Assembly: GCA_013298075.1 (NCBI GenBank)
Contig: JAAFJG010000036.1
Coordinates: forward strand, 1-46,749
From: Cytophagales bacterium
Lineage (GTDB): Bacteria > Bacteroidota > Bacteroidia > Cytophagales > Microscillaceae
Reading direction: 5' to 3'
DNA length: 46,749 bases
The notes beneath the pieces were generated by a model. The model made no database searches. It saw nothing but the letters and a program-made list of their open reading frames with translations, and was not told where the DNA came from. Positions 18,010-26,726 of this stretch are shown here, one piece after another (the stretch's first letter is position 1; the number at the start of each line of letters is the position of its first letter). The position numbers were made by a program, and so were the translations under genes.

Positions 18010-20238
18010 ATGAATTTTTCGTCTCCTGAAATATTTGATATTTCACTAAAGGTTATTGGCTATTTAGTCAAAGAACTTAATTTACCCGTTATTTCTGATA
18101 TTTCTAATATCCAAACTTGGGCTACACAAGTGGCTCAAAAAAGTGATATTGAGAAATATATTGCGTATTATAACGATGATATTATATTTGTTACCCAAGA
18201 AATAGAGTCAAAATATATTCTTGCGTCTATTATTTTAGTTTGTTTGGCAGAAAAAGAAGAAACTTATCAACTTTATAGAAATGAAGTTATCACTAATATT
18301 TTGCATGCAGATTATCACATACACGAAGGACTTGTGCATTGGTGGGCGCATAATACGATTGAAGAAGGCAAAGAAGAAGAATTTTCTTTGGTTTATGAAA
18401 TGCGTGATTTGTTTCTGAGCAGATATTTAACGCGTATCAATTATACGTATCAAGCCCCTTCAAATCCTTATGCGTATTACGATTATTTTGAAATTAGTTG
18501 TCTCGAACAAGATGCCAAACTTTGTGGTAGTCTAACGATTCATAACCCACAACAAAATACATCGAGTACTTATTATTTCGATATTTCTTGGGAGCAATGG
18601 AATGAAATTGCTAAAAGAACCAAAAATATTGGGATTCCTCATACCGTTAATCGTTATGATTCGACAAATATGGAATATATAGCCAATCATATTTTAGAAA
18701 TGTATAATGCCAAATATGAGTTATTTTATAAAGATAATTGGAATGAAGCTAATTCACTATTGCCTAACTTTAAACTTATCATCAAAGATTTACTTTTAGA
18801 AATAGTGAATGTAGATATTGATGAATTAGCAGAAAAATTTTTTCCAAAACAAGCACCGATTATGTCCGAAATGCAAAAAATAAATTGTAATAGTGCCGCT
18901 TGGGATAGCGAATTTAGATTTTTGAGCGAAGTAATTCAAACGCGTTTTGATTTACATTTAGGAGTCGCAAGTCGCAAAAGAAGTGTGTATGAAGTGAGTT
19001 TGCCCAAAACAGATATATACAGCAGTTTGGGGATTTTGATTAGAAAATATGATTGGAAATTTGAAGAAAGAGTTATTTTGGCTTTGGCGATGGCAGTGCA
19101 TTTGCGTCCACAAGTGTTAGATGATTTTTTTCAAAGAAATAGCAAATACGAGCGAACTTATACAGAAGTAGGCGGTTTGAAAGGCAAGTTTCATTCTGGT
19201 TTTTTGCCAACTTTAGAAACGGCTTGCTATCTTTTGGCAGGCGTAGATATTAGTAAACGTATTCAAATACTGAATTATTATTTTGGTGAAAATAGTAATT
19301 TTGGTAGAGATAATATCTTGAGATTAGAAACAAAAGAATCTACCGAACCTGCGTATGCGGGACAATTAGTTGTAACGCAAGAATATTTGGAATATTTGAC
19401 CACAGGCAAAAGTTTCAAACCTGATTATCATCATAATTTCCCTGCTGAACTATTGACCACAAAACTTGAATGGAAAGACTTATTTTTAGAACAAGAAACG
19501 ATTGATGAAATTCAAAACATAGAAACTTGGCTGACGTATCAACATAAAATTATGGAGGAATTAGAACTCAGAAAACATCTAAAATTAGGATATAGGGCTT
19601 TATTTCATGGGACTTCGGGGACAGGTAAAACTTTGACTGCCACGCTTTTAGGTAAAAATTTAGGTTTAGATGTGTATAGAGTAGATTTATCGATGATAAG
19701 TTCGAAATGGATAGGGGAGACCACCAAAAATCTTGCTCGATTATTTGATATGGCGGAAAACAAAAATTGGATTTTATTTTTTGATGAAGCAGAAAGTCTT
19801 TTTGGAAAACGGAGCCAAAATGTAGAACGTGCTACTGATGCGTATTACAATCAAGAAGTAGGTTATATGTTGCAACGCATCGAAAATTATGATGGATTAG
19901 TGATATTAGCCACCAATCTTTTGGATAATATTGATACGGCTTTTATGCGTAGATTTCAGTCGTTGGTTTATTTTCCTGTGCCAAGTCCTTCGCAACAAAT
20001 GGCGTTATGGCGAAATATTTTTGCCAAAGGTTTGCCGCTTTCTAAAAATGTAAGTCTTAAAATTTTATCCGAAAAATATGTATTGACTGCCTCGAATATT
20101 ACCAATGTTTTAGGATATGCAACTATCAAAACTTTGCAAAATAAAACCAAATCTATCACGATGCAAACGCTCACAAATGCGATAGAAAAAGAATTGAAAA
20201 AAGCAAATATGAGAGAAAGTGTAGGATTTAAAAAGTGA
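18010..20238 (+). CDS. AAA+ ATPase of the contractile-injection-system type
   Basis: 742 residues. The C-terminal third is an AAA+ domain: Walker A GTSGTGKT at residues 534-541, VYRVDLSMISSKWIGETTKNLARLFD, Walker B ILFFDEAE at 588-595, sensor 1 ILATNLLDN and arginine finger region AFMRRFQSL. The wording KNWILFFDEAESLFGKR and YNQEVGYMLQRIENYDG matches the ATPase (Afp15/PVC15 type) found in extracellular contractile injection systems and in similar stand-alone proteins. The long N-terminal part (1-450) includes ALAMAVHLRPQVLDDFFQRN and FHSGFLPTLETACYLLAG, which recur in those Bacteroidota proteins. No sheath, tube or baseplate gene lies in the window, so it is either an orphan or serves a distant cluster. 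It is cytoplasmic. Confidence 0.75.
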   Translation: MNFSSPEIFDISLKVIGYLVKELNLPVISDISNIQTWATQVAQKSDIEKYIAYYNDDIIFVTQEIESKYILASIILVCLAEKEETYQLYRNEVITNILHADYHIHEGLVHWWAHNTIEEGKEEEFSLVYEMRDLFLSRYLTRINYTYQAPSNPYAYYDYFEISCLEQDAKLCGSLTIHNPQQNTSSTYYFDISWEQWNEIAKRTKNIGIPHTVNRYDSTNMEYIANHILEMYNAKYELFYKDNWNEANSLLPNFKLIIKDLLLEIVNVDIDELAEKFFPKQAPIMSEMQKINCNSAAWDSEFRFLSEVIQTRFDLHLGVASRKRSVYEVSLPKTDIYSSLGILIRKYDWKFEERVILALAMAVHLRPQVLDDFFQRNSKYERTYTEVGGLKGKFHSGFLPTLETACYLLAGVDISKRIQILNYYFGENSNFGRDNILRLETKESTEPAYAGQLVVTQEYLEYLTTGKSFKPDYHHNFPAELLTTKLEWKDLFLEQETIDEIQNIETWLTYQHKIMEELELRKHLKLGYRALFHGTSGTGKTLTATLLGKNLGLDVYRVDLSMISSKWIGETTKNLARLFDMAENKNWILFFDEAESLFGKRSQNVERATDAYYNQEVGYMLQRIENYDGLVILATNLLDNIDTAFMRRFQSLVYFPVPSPSQQMALWRNIFAKGLPLSKNVSLKILSEKYVLTASNITNVLGYATIKTLQNKTKSITMQTLTNAIEKELKKANMRESVGFKK

Positions 20239-20275
20239 TAAATAATTGACTATCAATGTTTTATACTAAAAAACG

Positions 20276-20425
20276 ATTTCAAATATGAAAATGTGTTTTT
20301 TGAATTGTCTCCAGATTTATCTGGAGGATAATATAAAATTTAATTGTTGGCTTTAGCCGAAATTTCTGTATTTCTCAAATTGATATTTTTCTGTATTTTC
20401 AAAAAAAATCACTATTTATATTGTT
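20276..20425 (+). mobile_element. MITE-like repeat, family 1, copy B (both ends eroded)
   Basis: The core hairpin lies at 20308-20327 and the TTGGCTTTAGCC block follows as in copy A. Similarity to copy A continues to about 20425, but neither terminal inverted repeat can be recognised. The element starts about 40 bases after the stop codon of the AAA+ gene. Confidence 0.7.
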
Positions 20426-20513
20426 CAGTTTGTATTTTAAATAAAAAACATTTTTCAAAAAAAACAAAAAATAAATAAACTTTTTTTAGATAAATAACGT
20501 TATAAGGTCATAT

Positions 20514-20542
20514 AACCTTGTTATTCGAAGAATAACAAGGTT
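20514..20542. repeat. Perfect 13-base-stem hairpin
   Basis: AACCTTGTTATTC at 20514-20526 pairs with 20530-20542 around a 3-base loop. No T tract follows on either strand, so a classic terminator is unlikely. Confidence 0.7.
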
Positions 20543-20556
20543 AATTTATAGGTTTA

Positions 20557-20583
20557 GGGAACATATAAAAAATAAGTTACCCA
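20557..20583. repeat. 27-base motif shared with 46546-46572
   Basis: The two copies agree at 24 of 27 positions and both contain TAAAAAATAA followed by TTACCCA. Sequences on both sides then diverge, as at the edge of an inserted element. Confidence 0.6.
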
Positions 20584-20620
20584 AGTATTAAGAAATCCAT
20601 TTTTTATTTTTGGAAATATA

Positions 20621-20662
20621 CATATCTAAAACGTAGGCGTTAACGCCTACGTTTTAGATATG
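20621..20662. repeat. Perfect 42-base palindrome
   Basis: Each half begins CATATCTAAAACGTAGGCGT. There is no spacer, so it can form a cruciform or a long hairpin in RNA. It is richer in GC than its surroundings and lies 120 bases upstream of the MORN-like gene. Confidence 0.9.
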
Positions 20663-20781
20663 CGTAAGAAATGAAACTTTTTTGGGTATAATATTTTTTA
20701 CTTAGTCCCCTTAACTAAAGCTTGCTTAATACTTACATCAGTTTTTTATTTTATACTTAACTCAGTTAGGAGTTCTCAATT

Positions 20782-21588
20782 ATGAAAAAAATAGATATAA
20801 AAAATTTGTTGTTTATTCTTCTATCCTTTGGATTTTTTAAAATTAATGCTCAAAATACTCACCAATTGACACAAGTAATTGAGTATTATCCAAGTGGCAA
20901 TATAAAAAATATTAAGAATATTATTTTACGTAGATGTTATATTTTTGACAACGATATAGGATCTACCATTAAAAAAGATACCGCCTATTACGGAATATTC
21001 AAAGAATATTATACAAATAATGTTCTTAAAATATCGGGTCAATATGATTGTAGATTTTGGGATAAAAATTTTGATCCAAAAGACACAACAGATCATTTAA
21101 GAACAGATTGTTTTAAAACAGGAGTATGGTATGAATTTGATAGTTCGGGTAAACAAACTAAAGTATCTTTATACGATGAAGAAGGTTATTTAGTCTTTGA
21201 TAAATATTCTTTGATAAGAGATACAATTAAAATCATTAAAGACTCTACAGTATTTATGTTGGACGAATATGAGAAGAAAAACTCATACTTAATCAAACGT
21301 TATAAAACAAATAAACGTTTATTTTTGAAATTTCCCACATACTCAGACCATAATTATTGGTATCTTTTTCAAAAACCAATGAGTACATTAATCGATCGAG
21401 AATATAGAGGAGTAATAAATATGCGTAAAAATTTAAGATTATTCAGTTATATCAAGTATGATGATACGCCCAAAAATACAGATATGATGGATTTTTCAAC
21501 TGTAAAAGCGGGTATTTATTATCTGGTTTATAAAACAGTAGGGTCATATACTTATGAAGTAGAAATTGTATTGGAAGATATAGAATAA
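20782..21588 (+). CDS. Exported protein with MORN-like (YwqK-type) repeats
   Basis: 268 residues with a signal peptide (IKNLLFILLSFGFFKINAQ). The mature N-terminal half has tyrosine/glycine-rich units such as VIEYYPSGNIKNIKN, YYGIFKEYYTNNVLKISGQYD and TGVWYEFDSSGKQTKVSLYDEEGYLV. These match MORN_2-like repeats of the family usually labelled YwqK antitoxin-like. The C-terminal 120 residues are not recognised and contain no obvious catalytic motif. The antitoxin label is historical and is not evidence of a toxin-antitoxin role. TAGGAG about 10 bases before the ATG resembles a Shine-Dalgarno sequence, which is rare in this window. The gene is next to repeats and palindromes and may be part of an accessory segment. 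Confidence 0.6.
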   Translation: MKKIDIKNLLFILLSFGFFKINAQNTHQLTQVIEYYPSGNIKNIKNIILRRCYIFDNDIGSTIKKDTAYYGIFKEYYTNNVLKISGQYDCRFWDKNFDPKDTTDHLRTDCFKTGVWYEFDSSGKQTKVSLYDEEGYLVFDKYSLIRDTIKIIKDSTVFMLDEYEKKNSYLIKRYKTNKRLFLKFPTYSDHNYWYLFQKPMSTLIDREYRGVINMRKNLRLFSYIKYDDTPKNTDMMDFSTVKAGIYYLVYKTVGSYTYEVEIVLEDIE

Positions 21589-21784
21589 CTCCAACTGTTT
21601 TAAGTATTAAGCGAAACGTTACTTAAACCCAAATAAAATTTTAGGATATGAAATAAAATAATAGAAAAAAAATATGGCACAATCAAAATTTTTAGAGAAT
21701 CAAAAGCTTGAAAAAAAGATATGCATAACCTGTTAATAGAACTCGAAAAAACAGGTATAAAATAAACATAAAAACTAATTTATT
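21589..21784. other. Intergenic stretch with short reading-frame remnants
   Basis: Short frames at 21674 (MAQSKFLENQ...) and 21721 (MHNLLIELEKTGIK) follow one another in different phases and could be the remains of one small gene broken by a frameshift. TTAAGTATTAAGCGAAACG with TTACTTAAACC near 21600-21630 recurs in similar form near 26895-26925. Confidence 0.35.
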
Positions 21785-22864
21785 ATGAAATTTGAAAGTA
21801 TTAGCATCAAAAATTTTAGAGGATTGAAAAACCTCGAAATAGAAGACTTTAAGAATACGAATTTATTGGTAGGAAAAAATAATTCAGGAAAAAGTTCTGT
21901 ATTAGAAAGCATTTTTTTATGTTCAGATATTTCTAATACAGGAATAGCTTTGTCTGTAAATCAACTTAGAGGACTTTTACACAATAATAGTGAAGATTTT
22001 AAGTTCATTTTTAACGAACTCGATTATAAAAATTGCCCAACTATCGAAGGTAAATTTGACATAAACGAACAAATTCGACATCTTTGTATCAAACCGAACC
22101 AAAGTAACTCGAAAGAAAAGGTGAGTAAAATAGGTTTAGAAAGTATCATAAGCACCAATATAGATAACGATTTTGACAAGATAAATGGATTGAATTTTAA
22201 TTTTAGTATCAAAGAAAAACATCAACTTCAAAAAGAATATACATCTAAATTAATCATTGAAGAAGGAAGTATAATAACAGAAATAACCAAAAATTACAAA
22301 GAAAAAATTAAGGTAATATTTGTTAACTCCCATTTAGGAGGAGTTATTCAAGGGATTTATAAATATCTCGATGCCATTATTACCGCCAAACAAAAAAATG
22401 ATATTTTAGAAATACTTAAAAAAATAGAACCTAAAATAATAGATATTTCTTTGGGAGCAAACAACATTATATATTGCGATATAGGGGCAGAAAGATTGTT
22501 GCCTATCAATTTGATGGGTGATGGTATTAAACAAATTTTAGGTTTATTGGTTAGCATTTATTTTGTAAAAGATGGCGTTTTTTTGATAGATGAAATCGAT
22601 AATGGATTGCATTATAGTACGTTAAAAACACTTTGGAAAGGTATTTTTTTATTTTCTGATAAATATAAAGTGCAGATTTTTGCTACCACACACTCAGACG
22701 AATGTGTGCGTGCTTATGCTGAAGTATATCAAGAAACCTATCCCGAAGAAGATAATATGAGGCTGTATCGAATACAAAAAAATGCAGATGATACACATAA
22801 AGCTGTCAAAATGAAACCCGAAAATATATATAATTTATTAAAAATGAATTGGGAATATAGATAA
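21785..22864 (+). CDS. ABC/SMC-like AAA ATPase (AAA_15/AAA_21 type), first gene of a two-gene pair
   Basis: 359 residues. N-terminus FESISIKNFRGLKNLEIEDF is the usual start of RecF/OLD-like ATPases. Walker A is GKNNSGKS at residues 30-37, the signature-like LMGDGIKQILGLLVS lies near 245, Walker B is VFLIDEID with Asp269-Glu270, and the switch histidine is in FATTHSDEC. The insert between Walker A and B is short, so no long SMC coiled coil is present. Unlike OLD or GajA, it has no nuclease domain of its own. The TOPRIM-like protein is encoded 4 bases downstream, so the two are translated together. The pairing resembles the anti-phage PARIS system (AriA with AriB), as an inference. Confidence 0.85.
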   Translation: MKFESISIKNFRGLKNLEIEDFKNTNLLVGKNNSGKSSVLESIFLCSDISNTGIALSVNQLRGLLHNNSEDFKFIFNELDYKNCPTIEGKFDINEQIRHLCIKPNQSNSKEKVSKIGLESIISTNIDNDFDKINGLNFNFSIKEKHQLQKEYTSKLIIEEGSIITEITKNYKEKIKVIFVNSHLGGVIQGIYKYLDAIITAKQKNDILEILKKIEPKIIDISLGANNIIYCDIGAERLLPINLMGDGIKQILGLLVSIYFVKDGVFLIDEIDNGLHYSTLKTLWKGIFLFSDKYKVQIFATTHSDECVRAYAEVYQETYPEEDNMRLYRIQKNADDTHKAVKMKPENIYNLLKMNWEYR

Positions 22865-22868
22865 AATT

Positions 22869-23486
22869 ATGGCGGACAAAATCATTATTCAACATAAAAA
22901 TATTATATGTGTGGAAGGAAAAGATGAAGTAGCATTTCTTGAGGCATTTTTAGAATATTGTGGTATTCAAAATGTTCAAATTATTAACTTTCAAGGAAAA
23001 GATAATTTCAAAAAGAGTACAGAAAATTTACTATTTTTACCAAACTTTGAAATCGTGGAAAAAATTATCTTGATTCGAGATGCTGATTTTGGAGAAAATG
23101 CCTCTGAAAATGCTTTCAAAAGCTTACAAAATGCACTCTCAAAAGCTGGTTTTCCTTGTCCAATTAAACAAAAACAATGGACAGAAAACGCAACAAACAA
23201 GATACAAACTGCTATTTATATTATGCCTAATGAAGGGGCAGAAGGAATGTTAGAAAATCTTTGTTTAGAAAGTATCAAACCTGAACAAATGAAATGTATT
23301 GAGATGTATTTAGCGTGTATGCCCGAAAAACCTGACAACAAAAATATCCCAAAAGCAAAAATACAAGTGTTTTTAGCCGCCAAAAAAGAACCTATCTATT
23401 CTTTGGGAACTGCTGCGAAAAGAAAATTTTGGGACTTCGAAAATAATATTTTTCAAGACCTTAAAAATTTATTAAAAAACCTATAA
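22869..23486 (+). CDS. DUF3226 (TOPRIM-like) protein, second gene of the ATPase pair
   Basis: 205 residues. Motifs of a TOPRIM fold are visible: Glu16 in IICVEGKDEVAFLEAFLE and the Asp71-x-Asp73 pair in IILIRDADFGEN. The later part (AIYIMPNEGAEGMLENLCLESI and KIQVFLAAKKEPIYSLGTAAKRKFWDF) matches what I recall of DUF3226. TOPRIM domains use these acidic residues to bind magnesium for nuclease or related chemistry. It starts 4 bases after the ATPase stop codon and so forms an obligate operon with it. In PARIS the second gene is a DUF4435 TOPRIM nuclease; here a different TOPRIM family holds that place. Function is inferred from arrangement only. Confidence 0.8.
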   Translation: MADKIIIQHKNIICVEGKDEVAFLEAFLEYCGIQNVQIINFQGKDNFKKSTENLLFLPNFEIVEKIILIRDADFGENASENAFKSLQNALSKAGFPCPIKQKQWTENATNKIQTAIYIMPNEGAEGMLENLCLESIKPEQMKCIEMYLACMPEKPDNKNIPKAKIQVFLAAKKEPIYSLGTAAKRKFWDFENNIFQDLKNLLKNL

Positions 23487-23632
23487 AACCTACCTATAAA
23501 CATAAAAAAATAAACACAAAAAAATAAAATGAATATAGTGAAAACATACCAAATACAACTCTTAACACAGAAAGACTTTTAGAGGAATGTAGATAATGGA
23601 AAATAAATAGCTTAAAATTATAAACAAAAAAA

Positions 23633-23661
23633 GATAAATTACTGATTATCAATAATTTATC
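23633..23661. terminator. Bidirectional terminator between the DUF3226 and DUF5686 genes
   Basis: GATAAATTA at 23633-23641 pairs with 23653-23661, with an A tract before and a T tract after. The stem is short, but its place between convergent genes supports it. Confidence 0.65.
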
Positions 23662-23679
23662 TGTTTTTTTTATGATTGA

Positions 23680-26094
23680 TTAAAAAGGAATTCGCAATCT
23701 AATTCCTCTATTTTGTGAGCCATCTTTTTCTAACCAACTATGAAAATATTCAACGCCTAAGCCTTGAACATCTATTCCTGCACCCAATTCAAAATAATTA
23801 GAAGTCAAAGGAGAATATAAATAATTGCCTGAAACACGTAAACCCGCTCTAATAAATCGCATAAAAAATAAATCATTCGTCAAAAAACCTTTAAATCGAT
23901 GCGAAAAATGTGCTTTCAAATATTCTGTATTCTGACTAAAATAATAATAATCTAATAACTGAAAACTTTGTAATTCAGTATTGGCTAATAAAGTTTGATT
24001 GCCTAAAAAATGTTTATAATCTATAAAAGTTATACTATTTTTGTTGATGAATTTTCCTGCTTCTACATTCCATTCAAACTCTCCTAACATTCCAAAATCT
24101 TTTTTTCCACTCAAACCAATATTTACAAAATCAAAATCACTTGTTGTAAAATTCGTACCAATTCCTTTTCTATAATTCATATAAATTGAACTCAAAGAAG
24201 ATGTTTTTTTAGGTTTGATTGAAAAATTTGTTTCCCAAATCAATGCTTTATGTGAAGAAAAAAAAGCGATATTATTGTCAGAAGTGTTAGGAATATTACT
24301 CGAATATTCTCTCCCATCTACATTACGCCAAGTATAATCAGTGTTATTTTGCATGGCATTTCTGGAGGCAAATTCTAAGGAACTACGAAAAGAAAAAGTC
24401 TTGTTTAATTCTTGTTCCCAACTTATTTTGGCGTATGTTTTTTCGTATATTTTTAAAAAATTTTGCTCATCTAACAACGTATAAGCCGTATTTAACAATG
24501 AATTGATACTATTTTGTCGACTTATTTGTTCAATAAATTGTCCACCTTCTAATCCGAAAGAAGTAGTTCTTTTTTTAAAATATGTGTAAGTTGTTTGGAG
24601 TTTTCCTTGCAATCTTTGGTTCGAAAAACCATAGCGAATAGTCGGTGAGATTCTTAATAATTTTCTCATTCCTACAGAAGAAGTAATATCTGCTTCTGAT
24701 TGTAATAAAAAACCTTCTATCGTATTAAAACCTATGCCCGACAAAAGGGAAGGCATCGAAAAAGAATTGATAGAAGGTTGTTTGGGTCTATATCTATATC
24801 CACCAAATAATAATTTTCGAGCCGAAAAACGATTACTTCTAATGCGGATAGAATCTAATCTTTTGGGGTCTTCTTTTATAAATGCAATACTATCTTTTTT
24901 TCTATAATCTTCTATTTCTCTGATAGATAAAGCAAAAGGTCGATGTTGTTGCCAAAATGTAGTATCTCTTTTGGCAGCCAATGTATCGACACTAATTTTT
25001 TCCTTTTCCTCTGAAAATAAATCGAGTGGAAAAATCGGATTAGTGTCATATTCTTTATAAACGGCGTTTAATTGGTCGGTTACATGTACTCCAAGTAGTC
25101 CAAAAGTTATCCACAGTCTTTGTGTGTTAGGCAAAGAATAAACATTGCCTTTTTTGTCAAAAAAAGGTTTATACATTTGTTGAATAACCACGCTATCGCC
25201 AAAATCAAGTCCTTTTTTATCGATATATAAATCAGTTTGGACAATTCTCCAACTATTTTCCTCAATATAAATAGTGCCATTATACGCAGGAGAATATTTT
25301 TTTCGAGGTAATAATTTAATTTTATAGATTTTTTTATCATTTTCGATACTTTCTCCCAACAATTCGAATCGATAATATAACATTGAACTTGGGGCAATCG
25401 GAGAAACGTAGCCTCTTTCACTGCATTGATAACCTGAAATTTTTTCGTATAGATTGATCCATAAATTAGCCACAGACGTAATAGAAACTTGATTAGGTTC
25501 GCCACTACTTTTTGATGCTAATATTTTTTCTCTATATATTTTTTCGGAATAATACAATTCGTTAATATTTTCAGAAAGTCCAGCAATTCCTGTGTCCATT
25601 TCTATTTTTTGTCCCAATATTCTTTTGGGAAGTTTATGAGCAATGGTAAGATTTTTTTGATAGACTTTGCATTGCCACGCTTTTAGTTCTTCTTCTAAAT
25701 AATATTTTCGTTTTTCTTGTGCCAATTTAATAATTCTATTGGCAGGATTTTCTATTCTTTTGTTTGTAATCACTACTTCATTCAGCATATATTCTTCTGA
25801 TTTTAACACAATAAGTAGTTTTTTTGTGTTTGTATCAATTTTTTCGGTATGAATTTTATATCCAATATACTGAAAAATAAGAAGTTTTTCACCTGAGAAA
25901 TCTGCTGGAATTATCACTAAAAACTCTCCTTTTTCATTGGTTGCCGCTGAAATATTTGAATTTTTGATATAGACAGAAACAAAAGGCAAAGGTTGTTTTT
26001 TTTCATCAATCACTTGTCCACTGATTTGATTTTGTGCTTTTGAGAAAGAGCAAATAAAGGTTACAAACGATATAAATAGCAATAAAAATTTCAT
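23680..26094 (-). CDS. DUF5686 outer membrane protein with carboxypeptidase-regulatory-like domain
   Basis: 804 residues from the ATG at 26094, which directly gives a signal peptide (MKFLLLFISFVTFICSFSKAQ); an in-frame start at 26136 would add 14 untypical residues. Residues of about 22-105 are a carboxypeptidase D regulatory-like beta domain (ISGQVIDEKKQPLPFVSVYI and GYKIHTEKIDT), as in SusC/TonB-linked proteins. The rest is the DUF5686 region, ending in strands typical of a large beta-barrel (GIRLRIPF at the C-terminus, with the final Phe). The family is common in Bacteroidota and its role is not established. A promoter was not identified. It converges with the ATPase/DUF3226 operon. Confidence 0.88.
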   Translation of the reverse strand: MKFLLLFISFVTFICSFSKAQNQISGQVIDEKKQPLPFVSVYIKNSNISAATNEKGEFLVIIPADFSGEKLLIFQYIGYKIHTEKIDTNTKKLLIVLKSEEYMLNEVVITNKRIENPANRIIKLAQEKRKYYLEEELKAWQCKVYQKNLTIAHKLPKRILGQKIEMDTGIAGLSENINELYYSEKIYREKILASKSSGEPNQVSITSVANLWINLYEKISGYQCSERGYVSPIAPSSMLYYRFELLGESIENDKKIYKIKLLPRKKYSPAYNGTIYIEENSWRIVQTDLYIDKKGLDFGDSVVIQQMYKPFFDKKGNVYSLPNTQRLWITFGLLGVHVTDQLNAVYKEYDTNPIFPLDLFSEEKEKISVDTLAAKRDTTFWQQHRPFALSIREIEDYRKKDSIAFIKEDPKRLDSIRIRSNRFSARKLLFGGYRYRPKQPSINSFSMPSLLSGIGFNTIEGFLLQSEADITSSVGMRKLLRISPTIRYGFSNQRLQGKLQTTYTYFKKRTTSFGLEGGQFIEQISRQNSINSLLNTAYTLLDEQNFLKIYEKTYAKISWEQELNKTFSFRSSLEFASRNAMQNNTDYTWRNVDGREYSSNIPNTSDNNIAFFSSHKALIWETNFSIKPKKTSSLSSIYMNYRKGIGTNFTTSDFDFVNIGLSGKKDFGMLGEFEWNVEAGKFINKNSITFIDYKHFLGNQTLLANTELQSFQLLDYYYFSQNTEYLKAHFSHRFKGFLTNDLFFMRFIRAGLRVSGNYLYSPLTSNYFELGAGIDVQGLGVEYFHSWLEKDGSQNRGIRLRIPF

Positions 26095-26161
26095 AAAAAA
26101 TAAAAAATAGTTTGAATAATAATTTTTGAAGTGCAAAATTAAATAAATTTTCTATAAAAAC

Positions 26162-26196
26162 AAAAAAGGCTTTTCATAGATTGAAAAGCCTTTTTT
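26162..26196 (-). terminator. Terminator of the gene at 26214
   Basis: A perfect 15-base stem (26162-26176 with 26182-26196, GGCTTTTCA core) and a 5-base loop, flanked by A and T runs. It follows the stop codon by 17 bases on the minus strand and could also act on the plus strand. Confidence 0.92.
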
Positions 26197-26213
26197 AATT
26201 TTTTTAGTTATTT

Positions 26214-26726
26214 TTATATTCCAACATTTTTTTTCAATTTTTCCAAAAACTCTTTTGCAGTTTTTTCATCAGAAAATCTAATGGCTACATTACGGTCTTC
26301 GCTACTTCTTTCTTTGCCAGTGAATGAATCACAACTTTTTAATTGGAATTTATCTTTTGGAGTCAAAGTGTATGAATAGGATTTGAGTTCAGGAGTATCA
26401 CTTACTTGCAAGGGGGTATTTTCAAGAAATCTTTTATCAAAATCTTCAAATTTACAAAAGTATGTGCTATTTCCCAGGTATTCTTTTTCACCATACAGTA
26501 CTTGTGAAATGACTACTTGTTTACCTTTCATATCAAAATCCACGTAATACTCATTTTTGGTTCCACCTTTTGGGGTCAAACTGCTTACTAATTTTCCCGG
26601 AATTGTAACCTTTGCAGATTTTTTATCCATTGTTTTGAATTTTATCACCTTTTGTGCAAAAAGGGAACTTGTAACCAACATCACCATAATAAATAGTGTG
26701 CAGATTTTTTGTGCAATTTTTTTCAT
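26214..26726 (-). CDS. Exported protein of unknown function
   Basis: 170 residues with a signal peptide (CTLFIMVMLVTSSLFAQ). The mature part is basic and beta-rich (KVTIPGKLVSSLTPKGGTKNEYYVDFD, YVDFDMKGKQVVISQVLYGE), with two cysteines (STYFCKFEDF and LKSCDSF) that may form a disulfide. The C-terminal DRNVAIRFSDEKTAKEFLEKL resembles a short helix-strand motif. No family was recognised. It is monocistronic, with a strong terminator 17 bases past its stop codon, which supports active expression. Probably periplasmic. Confidence 0.65.
   Translation of the reverse strand: MKKIAQKICTLFIMVMLVTSSLFAQKVIKFKTMDKKSAKVTIPGKLVSSLTPKGGTKNEYYVDFDMKGKQVVISQVLYGEKEYLGNSTYFCKFEDFDKRFLENTPLQVSDTPELKSYSYTLTPKDKFQLKSCDSFTGKERSSEDRNVAIRFSDEKTAKEFLEKLKKNVGI

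Larger units (their letters stand above)
20239..20781. other. Repeat- and palindrome-rich intergenic region
   Basis: The 543 bases between the AAA+ gene and the MORN-like gene hold family 1 copy B, a 13-base-stem hairpin (20514-20542), a 27-base motif shared with the right end of the window (20557-20583) and a perfect 42-base palindrome (20621-20662). AAGTATTAAG at 20584-20593 recurs inverted near 20728-20737. No gene was found. Confidence 0.7.

Noticed and set aside
20782-21588. Toxin-antitoxin pair based on the YwqK-antitoxin label
   Set aside because: The protein is exported and no toxin-like gene adjoins it; the label is historical.
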